Shown here: positions 1 through 6,662 of the stretch, piece by piece | Numbering within the stretch: the first letter of the stretch is position 1 | Layout: each line of letters starts with the position of its first letter | From: Gammaproteobacteria bacterium | Lineage (GTDB): Bacteria > Pseudomonadota > Gammaproteobacteria > Pseudomonadales > Azotimanducaceae | Length of the DNA stretch: 7,882 nt | Direction of reading: 5' to 3' | NCBI GenBank assembly: GCA_002694945.1 | Contig: NZNP01000004.1 | Coordinates: 1-7,882, forward strand | Program-made: the position numbers and the translations under genes | The notes under the pieces: model-generated | Database searches by the model: none | What the model was told of the DNA's origin: nothing | What the model saw: the letters and a program-made list of their open reading frames with translations, nothing else

Positions 1-195
1 ATCTGGACTCAGCAAGCTGTCGTCGACGAGCGCAGGCAATTTCCCAAAGGGATTGATCGCGAGATAGTCGGGCTGACGATGTTGATTTCCGCGGAGGTCG
101 ATCTCCACCAGCTCATAGGGGATGCCCTTTTCTTCGAGGTACCAGCGGGGCATCGAAGCCCTGGTTCGAGGTCCGCCGTACAGGGTCAGTGCCAT
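1..195 (-). CDS. Glutathione S-transferase family protein, N-terminal part (runs off the window)
   Basis: Only the first 65 codons are present; the gene continues leftward beyond base 1. It begins at the ATG whose complement is at 193-195. The peptide has the thioredoxin-fold start of a glutathione S-transferase: a first beta strand MALTLYGGP, a helix with RASMPRWYLEEKGI, a second strand (YELVEIDLR), and INPFGKLPALVDD at about residues 47-59. Pro54 in KLPAL is the cis-proline that contacts the glutathione backbone in this family, and the final SPD is where the glutathione-binding acidic/serine motif normally starts. The C-terminal helical domain, which sets substrate specificity, is not visible, so no substrate can be named. 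The protein should be cytosolic, acting in detoxification or redox conjugation. It is transcribed divergently from the GpsA-like gene. Confidence 0.87.
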   Translation of the reverse strand, partial: MALTLYGGPRTRASMPRWYLEEKGIPYELVEIDLRGNQHRQPDYLAINPFGKLPALVDDSLLSPD

Positions 196-291
196 GGTTT
201 GGTCGCAGCAACCAATCAGTCCTGACAGTCTCCCTAGGGGGTGGTCTTTAGGGTGTGCAGCGAACGCTTTGTGCGTCCCTACTCGGTTCTG
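196..291. promoter_or_regulatory. Short divergent intergenic/promoter region
   Basis: This stretch separates the start of the leftward glutathione S-transferase gene (ATG ending at 195) from the candidate ATG at 292 of the rightward GpsA-like gene. Promoters for both should lie here, or overlap the coding starts. It contains an 8-base perfect palindrome, CCCTAGGG, at 232-239 and a direct repeat of CAGTC at 217-221 and 226-230. I see no clear -35/-10 pair. If the GpsA-like gene really began at the GTG at 241, only 45 bases would remain for two promoters. Confidence 0.4.
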
Positions 292-1803
292 ATGCGCAAC
301 TCTTTTTTTGATCGCAGCCTTGATGCCGGCTCGATTGCACGCCGGGTGAGGGATGTTGCGGCGGGAAAGGTGGGCTTTTACAGCGTTGGTCTCTATCCAG
401 CTTCTCTGGCGTACAACTGCGCCATGCAAAATCAGGCTGGACGCCTGATGCTCGCTGCCCGGCCCGGACGCGATCTGCTCGGGGCGTTTTCAAAGGAAGC
501 GATCGCCAACATGGACGCTGGCCACGTGGCAACGGTGCGCAGCACAGGGACACATGTCTCCTCCACCGAACAACGCCCCAATACCCTCCGGGATCTCATC
601 CTTGAATGTGAACTGGTGGTGCTGAGTGCCAACAGCAACCACATTGAGGAGGATCTACTCAAGGCCTGCCGGCTACGGGAGGAGTTAGGCCGTGAGCAGG
701 TTGTTTTGGCTTGTTTGTCGGGATCGTTCAGCCACGATCCAATCACCAACAACGCCTATGTGCTGTGTGAGCAAGAACCCAACCTGGCGTTCTTCTCAGG
801 GTTTCACCGACATGGAGCCCTGAGAAATCCATTCGACAGTTTCACCGCGAATTTCTGCCACCCCAATGCACTCACCGCGATGCTCGGTGCGCAGCTGCTG
901 GATTGTCTGTCCCCGAACATTCAAGTTTCGCCAGGTGTCCACAACGTTGAGGGGCAGTACATCAAGGCCGCGAAGAACATGGCTTCGGTGTTTGCTGGTT
1001 TTGGGTATGCCTTTCATCAAGACAACCCGGGGGTCCTCCCGACGCTGTTGACCCTGTTGTTGGATCAGTGCCTGGATCAAGCGGCAACGGTGTCGATGGC
1101 GCGTCCGGATCGGCAAAAGCTGTATCACCGTCAACCGATCCCTCTGACTGAGCTTGGTTATGCGGTGCCACGGATTGAAGCCACCTTGGTTCGTGACGGG
1201 GACTTTGAAAAGGTGCGTGATCACACCTTTACGCAGCTCACAGCGATGGTGGCCGATGTGCGCGGCAGCATGATGCTCCCGGTCTCCGGCAGCCCGACAC
1301 GGAATTTTCAAGTGGGTCAGGTGTTGGCAGCCAAAATGCGTGAGCACAAACGTTGTCCAAGTTCCATGGAGGAACTGGAGCAGTGGTGCGAATCAGCGGG
1401 ACTCCGCAAGGGTGGTCTGGAAGGCCTCAAATCGCTTCGTTACTGGCCTCAAATTGCGAGGAAATATTCCATCCCTCTCCACGACGCCTCCATGGTGAAT
1501 CTCCTCTACATGGCTGTGTATGGGCGCCCCGCTGTAAAGGACACGGCTTATCGCGTGATGACTGAAAGCCGTGAATTGTCGAATTACTGCCAGGAATCGG
1601 TGCGACCGACCCACAGCCGGCGATACGCAGAAGCGTTGCAAAATCTTGATGTCGTTGAGGCCCTCGATCTAGTTGTCAACGCGGTGATTGCGGATAACGC
1701 CCGTAATGCCATGCGTCGCGCAGCTCCCTTGGAGGGCGATGGTGATGGCTTGCCGGCCTATGTCCAATTGATGGATGTGATCGAAACACAGCTGGATGCC
1801 TAA
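241..1803 (+). CDS. Divergent GpsA-like (glycerol-3-phosphate dehydrogenase superfamily) protein
   Basis: A 520-residue protein whose segments match the order of NAD(P)-dependent glycerol-3-phosphate dehydrogenase (GpsA). A Rossmann-like start is at residues 43-72 (KVGFYSVGLYPASLAYN), a strand with VVLSANSNHIEEDL at 126-139 sits where GpsA has its 'avPs' loop, and FFSGFHRHGAL at 184-194 resembles the 'GPsfA' segment. VEGQYIKAAKNMASVFAGFG at 236-255 resembles the catalytic-lysine helix ('GaLKNV.AiaaG'), so Lys245 is the likely catalytic lysine. LPVSGSPTRNFQVGQVLA at 346-363 resembles 'Tcts..SRNrrfG'. The dinucleotide loop is degenerate, since GxGxxG is not intact, and the protein is far longer than the usual 330-340 residues, with extra sequence after about 256 and at the C-terminus. 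Substrate and activity are therefore unknown. Start is uncertain: GTG 241 gives the longest form, but ATG 292 (residue 18, MRNSFFDRS) leaves room for a promoter and may be right. No signal peptide; cytosolic. It lies 75 bases upstream of the kinase-like gene. Confidence 0.65.
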   Translation: MVFRVCSERFVRPYSVLMRNSFFDRSLDAGSIARRVRDVAAGKVGFYSVGLYPASLAYNCAMQNQAGRLMLAARPGRDLLGAFSKEAIANMDAGHVATVRSTGTHVSSTEQRPNTLRDLILECELVVLSANSNHIEEDLLKACRLREELGREQVVLACLSGSFSHDPITNNAYVLCEQEPNLAFFSGFHRHGALRNPFDSFTANFCHPNALTAMLGAQLLDCLSPNIQVSPGVHNVEGQYIKAAKNMASVFAGFGYAFHQDNPGVLPTLLTLLLDQCLDQAATVSMARPDRQKLYHRQPIPLTELGYAVPRIEATLVRDGDFEKVRDHTFTQLTAMVADVRGSMMLPVSGSPTRNFQVGQVLAAKMREHKRCPSSMEELEQWCESAGLRKGGLEGLKSLRYWPQIARKYSIPLHDASMVNLLYMAVYGRPAVKDTAYRVMTESRELSNYCQESVRPTHSRRYAEALQNLDVVEALDLVVNAVIADNARNAMRRAAPLEGDGDGLPAYVQLMDVIETQLDA

Positions 1804-1878
1804 GTCAGTCGCCTGTCGTTCTGCACACTGACGGCTTGTGAGTCGTGAAAGAGCAGGCATGGTTTCGATCTGAGACCC

Positions 1879-3009
1879 ATGCGACTGCTGATGACCGAGG
1901 CTTTGGAAGCTATTGCAGATCGCTTCCATCCCCGTGAGCGAATTACTGGGATCCACAGTCTTGGCTCGGGCAATGTCAACGAGACCTTTCTCGTGACCCA
2001 TGACGGACGTCGTGATGGAGGAGCCTTTGTTCTTCAACGATTGAACAAAAGCGTTTTTACGCGTCCTGATCTAGTGATGCGCAATTTGGTTGCGCTTGGT
2101 GAGCATGTTCAACGCCGCTTGGAGACGCCGCCGCCGGAGTTGCAAGGGCGGCGATGGGAGGTTCCTCAGGTGGTGCCGTCTCGGCAGGAATCCAGGCCTT
2201 GGGTGGAACACGATGGTGAGGTGTGGCGCTCGATTACTTACATCGGCGCTGCCACCACGACGGATGTGATTCGGGATTGTTCTCAAGCCAGGGAAGTCGG
2301 CTACGGCTTGGGCATGTTTCATTCCCTGATCAGTGATTTACCTGCGGATTCACTCGCGGACACCCTGGAAGACTTTCACGTCACCCCCTCGTATCTCCGG
2401 CGCTTTGATCAGGTCCTCGCGAGGTCCAGTCCGCAGAATCGTTCCAAGGCGCTGACGAATGCGCTCGCTTTTGTGAATCAGCGACGGGAGGGCGCTTCCG
2501 TGCTGGAGGATGCAGTTGCTTGTGGTGAACTACACCATCGCCCGATTCATGGCGATCCAAAAATCAACAACGTCATGATGGATGAAGCCACCGGGCAAGC
2601 CGTTGGTTTGATTGATCTCGACACCGTCAAGCCAGGACTAATTCACTACGATATTGGCGATTGTTTACGCTCCTGCTGCAATCCGGCTGGAGAAGAAGCC
2701 GAAGATCTTGACGGTGTGAGGTTTGATTTGGCTTTGGCTGAATCCATTCTCGAGGGCTATCTCTCGGTTGCTGGCAGTTTTCTGAGCGAACAAGATTGTG
2801 CTTATCTTCCCGATTGCATTCGGTTGATTCCTTTTGAGTTGGGCTTGCGCTTCCTCACGGACCATCTCGATGGTGACCGTTATTTCCGGACCAACCACCC
2901 CAATCAAAACCTGCACCGAGCCGATGTGCAGTTCCGACTCACCGAGAGCATCGAAAATCAGATGCCTGAGATCCGCGCATTGATCAGCCGTTTGCTGAAC
3001 GCAGGCTGA
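1879..3009 (+). CDS. NahK-like small-molecule (sugar) kinase, APH phosphotransferase superfamily
   Basis: A 376-residue protein with the aminoglycoside phosphotransferase/choline kinase fold in the form seen in N-acetylhexosamine 1-kinase (NahK). Residues 28-37 (LGSGNVNETF) form the nucleotide-binding turn, and VLQRLNKSVFTRPDLVMRN at 51-69 matches the typical NahK 'LQriN..vF..p..lm.N' segment. HGDPKINNVMMDE at 224-236 holds the catalytic Asp226 and Asn231, IDLDTVKPG at 245-253 holds the metal-binding Asp246, and HYDIGDCLRS follows at 256-265. The length is normal for NahK relatives. By family it would transfer phosphate from ATP to a sugar, perhaps at the anomeric hydroxyl; the actual substrate cannot be read from sequence. 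Two starts are possible, ATG 1879 and ATG 1891 (MTEALEAIADRF), neither with a good Shine-Dalgarno. Its stop is 1 base before the next ATG, implying translational coupling with the DOMON-like gene. Less likely alternatives are a homoserine kinase-like or methylthioribose kinase-like enzyme. Confidence 0.78.
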   Translation: MRLLMTEALEAIADRFHPRERITGIHSLGSGNVNETFLVTHDGRRDGGAFVLQRLNKSVFTRPDLVMRNLVALGEHVQRRLETPPPELQGRRWEVPQVVPSRQESRPWVEHDGEVWRSITYIGAATTTDVIRDCSQAREVGYGLGMFHSLISDLPADSLADTLEDFHVTPSYLRRFDQVLARSSPQNRSKALTNALAFVNQRREGASVLEDAVACGELHHRPIHGDPKINNVMMDEATGQAVGLIDLDTVKPGLIHYDIGDCLRSCCNPAGEEAEDLDGVRFDLALAESILEGYLSVAGSFLSEQDCAYLPDCIRLIPFELGLRFLTDHLDGDRYFRTNHPNQNLHRADVQFRLTESIENQMPEIRALISRLLNAG

Positions 3010-3010
3010 C

Positions 3011-3592
3011 ATGGGACGACAATCTGTTGAGCTGCGTCAGGCCTCGCGCCTGATTCCCTTCGAAAGTGCTCTGCCGGCGGGCCTCCAGGTGAGTGCTGAG
3101 TTGATTTGGAATGATCTGGGTTGGCTTGAGCTGAGTTATGGGGTTCTGGCTGCTTCGTCCGTTGGCCTGTCGGACCTTGTTCTTCCCAGTGGTCTTGTTG
3201 ATGGGGGGCAGCCGGAGGGTCAGCGTCGGGATGCGTTATGGACCACCACTTGTTTTGAAGCGTTTCTCGGCATGCCCGGTCAGGAGGGCTACTGGGAAAT
3301 CAATGTGGCGCCCAATGGTGACTGGGCTGTCTATCAATTTGATCGCTACCGCGACGGTCAGGCTCGCCAATCCTTGCTGGATGCTCCTTGCATTGAGCTC
3401 AGACGGCGCCACCATCAGCTTCGACTGGATGCCGTTCTTCCCATCAGTCCTTGGTGGCCATCGAATGTGGCTCCTGAATTGGCCTTGACCACGGTGTTGG
3501 ATTTCGGCACTGCCGGTTGCAGTCATTGGAGTGTGGCTCATCCCAACCTGGGCGCTGATTTTCACGATCGCAGTTTGTATTTGGCTCCTTAA
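3011..3592 (+). CDS. DOMON-like domain protein of unknown function
   Basis: A 193-residue protein with the pattern of the small bacterial family annotated as 'DOMON-like', a carbohydrate-binding-module-9-like beta sandwich. The signature is LWTTTCFEAFLG at residues 76-87 followed by YWEINVAPNGDWAVYQFDRY at 94-113. These correspond to the family's 'LW..TCFE.F' and 'Y.E.N.sP.gdWa.Y.F..YR' blocks. The rest alternates short hydrophobic strands with polar turns, as expected for an all-beta fold. There is no signal peptide or membrane segment, so it should be cytosolic, unlike most secreted DOMON proteins, which bind haem or sugars. Cys81 in the TCFE motif is the most striking conserved-looking residue. 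The ATG starts 1 base after the stop of the kinase-like gene, so the two are probably made together, and a ligand shared with the kinase would make sense. That functional link is inference. Confidence 0.65.
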   Translation: MGRQSVELRQASRLIPFESALPAGLQVSAELIWNDLGWLELSYGVLAASSVGLSDLVLPSGLVDGGQPEGQRRDALWTTTCFEAFLGMPGQEGYWEINVAPNGDWAVYQFDRYRDGQARQSLLDAPCIELRRRHHQLRLDAVLPISPWWPSNVAPELALTTVLDFGTAGCSHWSVAHPNLGADFHDRSLYLAP

Positions 3593-3624
3593 ACCGCACC
3601 GTTAGGGTTTTTGCTTGTCCGCTC

Positions 3625-3629
3625 GGGAG
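3625..3629 (+). promoter_or_regulatory. Shine-Dalgarno site that decides the transglycosylase start
   Basis: GGGAG lies 5 bases before the ATG at 3635 within a longer purine run (3625-3634). This is one of the few good ribosome-binding sites in the window. It favours the ATG at 3635 over the in-frame TTG at 3611. Confidence 0.6.
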
Positions 3630-3634
3630 AGGAG

Positions 3635-4564
3635 ATGCGCTGGCGTCTGCTGCTCACAGGCACTTGTTGTGGTGCTGGTTTGATCGGGTTTGTTGCCGTT
3701 ACGGCAGCCCGTGAACCTCAGCCTGTTGTTCCCCAAGAGTCGGCCACCCGTCCGGTCGTGGCTCCCCGTCGTTATCCGGTTGTTCCGCGCTCTGCTCAGG
3801 AGACTGCAGACCAGTTGGTCCGAGTTGAAGCAGCCCTCCGTAATCCCTCCACTTCGCCAACGGCGTTGCCGGATTTGGGCCATCAGCAGCAGGTGATCTA
3901 CAGGGTTTTGTCCGCTGATTCCGCGCGATCTGCTTCGGTGGTGGCCGCCCTTCCTCCGCGTTGGAAGAGTGTGGCTGAACGGCATCTTGCGGCTCGCCGA
4001 GAATTTCTGCGGATGAGTCGAGGTCGAGGTCCATCTCGACTTCCTGCTTGGCGCATCATTCAGCCAGAGCCGGCTGAGCAATTGCTGAGCTACTACCGAA
4101 AGGCTGAGGCCGCGACCGGAATCGAATGGGAAGTCTTGGCCGCCGTGAACTTGGTCGAAACCGGCATGGGTCGGATCGATGGCATTTCCGTGGCAAATGC
4201 TCAGGGACCGATGCAGTTTTTACCGACAACCTGGGCTGAACCGGGGATTGGTGCTGGTGACATCCGCAATCCACATGATGCGATTCAGGCTGCGGCGCGT
4301 TATCTCGTGCGACGAGGAGGACTGCAGAACATTCGTCAGGGACTTTGGGGATACAACAACAGTGATTACTACGGGCGTGCAGTGTTGCTCTATGCGTCCC
4401 TCATGAAGGAGGACCCACGGGCTTACATCGGTCTCTACCACTGGGAAATCCACTTCAACTCAGCGCTTGGTGACCTTTGGCTACCGGTTGGTTATGTCCA
4501 GAACCAACCGATTGCCGTCGCCACATACCTCGAGAGGAATCCGGGAAGCCGTTCCCCCAATTGA
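3635..4564 (+). CDS. Exported lytic transglycosylase (SLT/MltB-like)
   Basis: A 309-residue protein predicted to cleave the glycan strands of peptidoglycan between N-acetylmuramic acid and N-acetylglucosamine in the periplasm. Residues 1-25 form a signal peptide: a basic MRWR start, a hydrophobic core (LLLTGTCCGAGLIGFVAV) and TAA before a likely cleavage site. A Pro/Val/Arg-rich linker and a helical region run to about residue 140. The catalytic domain follows: VLAAVNLVETGMGRIDG at 167-183 with catalytic Glu175, ANAQGPMQFLPTTW at 187-200, NPHDAIQAAARYLVRRGG at 212-229 and WGYNNSDYYGRAV at 238-250, all hallmarks of the goose-lysozyme-like transglycosylase fold. I chose ATG 3635 because it has a strong Shine-Dalgarno and gives a clean signal peptide; an in-frame TTG at 3611 would add 8 residues. 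CysCys at 11-12 does not form a lipobox, so it is probably soluble rather than a lipoprotein. It lies between genes of unrelated function and its inclusion in an operon is uncertain. Confidence 0.87.
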   Translation: MRWRLLLTGTCCGAGLIGFVAVTAAREPQPVVPQESATRPVVAPRRYPVVPRSAQETADQLVRVEAALRNPSTSPTALPDLGHQQQVIYRVLSADSARSASVVAALPPRWKSVAERHLAARREFLRMSRGRGPSRLPAWRIIQPEPAEQLLSYYRKAEAATGIEWEVLAAVNLVETGMGRIDGISVANAQGPMQFLPTTWAEPGIGAGDIRNPHDAIQAAARYLVRRGGLQNIRQGLWGYNNSDYYGRAVLLYASLMKEDPRAYIGLYHWEIHFNSALGDLWLPVGYVQNQPIAVATYLERNPGSRSPN

Positions 4565-4591
4565 TTGGACTTCCGTCCGTTGGCACTTACG

Positions 4592-4616
4592 CTTCAGAGT
4601 CGCTTGAACTCTGCAG
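4592..4616 (+). repeat. Inverted repeat just before the 222-residue hypothetical gene
   Basis: CAGAGT (4595-4600) and ACTCTG (4608-4613) are perfectly complementary across a 7-base loop, with two more outer pairs (4592-4593 with 4615-4616) after one mismatch. The hairpin ends 3 bases before the GTG start at 4620. No T-run follows, so it is not a standard terminator; it could affect translation of the gene downstream. Confidence 0.35.
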
Positions 4617-4619
4617 CGC

Positions 4620-5288
4620 GTGCCCAAGGAAACTTCCCACCGTGGTGATGAGCTGAGGGGACTTGGATGGCCCGATCTCGATGTGGCCCGCTACGTGGAG
4701 TTGTGGGAGTACAGACAGCGCTGGGGGGCCATGAACCTCGAGCGCGAGGATCGGCTGTTTCTTCGCAAAGCCGAAAACGCCTTACCCAAAATCCTTTCTG
4801 GGCGCGCTGCGGCGAAAAAGCCCATCAACGAGAAGACCTACTACAAATGGCTCCGCTTCCACCTCGATGCCATGGAGGCCGAAGAAGCCGAGATGGCTCT
4901 CAACGAGGGTGAACGCGGAGCTTGGCCGGTGATGCTCGAAGCCGAATTGCGAATCTTGGACCATTACGAGCCTGTGCTCGGGCTGCCGGACACCCTGAAG
5001 GCCAAGGCCCTGGCACCAGTTCGGGAAACTCTGGCCAGTCAGGTTGCTGCCCTCGGTGTGACGAAGCCCTACGACTTCGAAGCAGCGCTCAACAAACTCA
5101 AAGAGACGGAAAACAGCCGCTGGAAGCATCTTCGTGATGGTGACGGAACCGATCGCACTTATCCAATCCTGAGTTCAGAGGCGATTTCCGGTTTCCGGGC
5201 AGAAGCGCATCGTGAATTGCATGCTGTGATTCGCAGTACGTTCCCTTCTCTGGCTGAAACCGAGAAATCAGAGCTCTCTGACGACTAG
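4620..5288 (+). CDS. Conserved-looking hypothetical protein, helical and acidic
   Basis: A 222-residue protein I do not recognise. It has no signal peptide, membrane segment or metal-binding cysteine motif. It is rich in Glu, Ala, Leu, Lys and Arg and appears mainly helical. Residues 22-56 (VARYVELWEYRQRWGAMN onward) are rich in aromatic and charged residues, and 64-104 holds YYKWLRFHLDAMEAEEAEMA. A proline/aspartate-marked break near 120-125 and a helix at 152-165 follow, then an acidic tail (SELSDD). The start is the GTG at 4620; an in-frame TGA at 4605 excludes a longer form, and no Shine-Dalgarno is visible. The long open frame and protein-like codon use support a real gene. Its stop is 31 bases before metY on the same strand, so co-transcription with metY and metA is likely, but any role in methionine metabolism is guesswork from position. 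Confidence 0.75.
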   Translation: MPKETSHRGDELRGLGWPDLDVARYVELWEYRQRWGAMNLEREDRLFLRKAENALPKILSGRAAAKKPINEKTYYKWLRFHLDAMEAEEAEMALNEGERGAWPVMLEAELRILDHYEPVLGLPDTLKAKALAPVRETLASQVAALGVTKPYDFEAALNKLKETENSRWKHLRDGDGTDRTYPILSSEAISGFRAEAHRELHAVIRSTFPSLAETEKSELSDD

Positions 5289-5292
5289 AACT

Positions 5293-5310
5293 GGAGGAAT
5301 GCCGACCTGA
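5293..5310 (+). other. Shine-Dalgarno followed by a three-codon mini-ORF ahead of metY
   Basis: GGAGGA at 5293-5298 is the best Shine-Dalgarno-like sequence near metY, but it lies about 22 bases before the metY ATG (5320), too far for normal use. It directly abuts an ATG at 5299 whose frame reads Met-Pro-Thr-stop (TGA at 5308-5310). The mini-ORF is in frame with metY and ends 9 bases before it. The site may load ribosomes that then reach metY, or it may be chance. Confidence 0.35.
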
Positions 5311-6644
<1,334 letters not shown>

Positions 6645-6645
<1 letters not shown>

Positions 6646-6659
6646 TGATGAATGGGTGA
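6645..6659 (+). other. Four-codon mini-ORF between metY and metA
   Basis: The metY stop (TGA 6643-6645) shares one base with an ATG at 6645, a TGATG arrangement typical of translational coupling. That ATG opens Met-Met-Asn-Gly-stop, ending with TGA at 6657-6659, 3 bases before the metA ATG at 6663. It is in frame with metA. No product is proposed; it may help terminating ribosomes restart on metA, which has no clear Shine-Dalgarno, or be chance. Confidence 0.3.
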
Positions 6660-6662
6660 CCT

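Noticed and set aside
499..506. GCGATCGC, the HIP1 repeat of many cyanobacteria
   Set aside because: I noticed only one copy, inside a coding region; a single 8-base site gives no evidence of repeat enrichment.
796..1347. A 183-codon open frame on the minus strand
   Set aside because: It lies wholly opposite the GpsA-like gene, has low-complexity His/Arg/Gln-rich composition and no recognisable motif; the plus-strand frame has family motifs throughout.
1804..1832. Inverted repeat GTCAGT/ACTGAC after the GpsA-like stop as a terminator
   Set aside because: The stem is only 6 bases with a 17-base loop and no T-run, too weak to call.
3656..3670. A lipoprotein signal at the CysCys of the transglycosylase (residues 11-12)
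   Set aside because: The preceding residues (Thr-Gly-Thr) do not fit a lipobox, and a typical signal peptidase I site lies further on.
3602..4081. A 159-codon open frame on the minus strand
   Set aside because: It is antisense to the signal peptide and linker of the transglycosylase and reads as Arg/Ser/Thr-rich noise.
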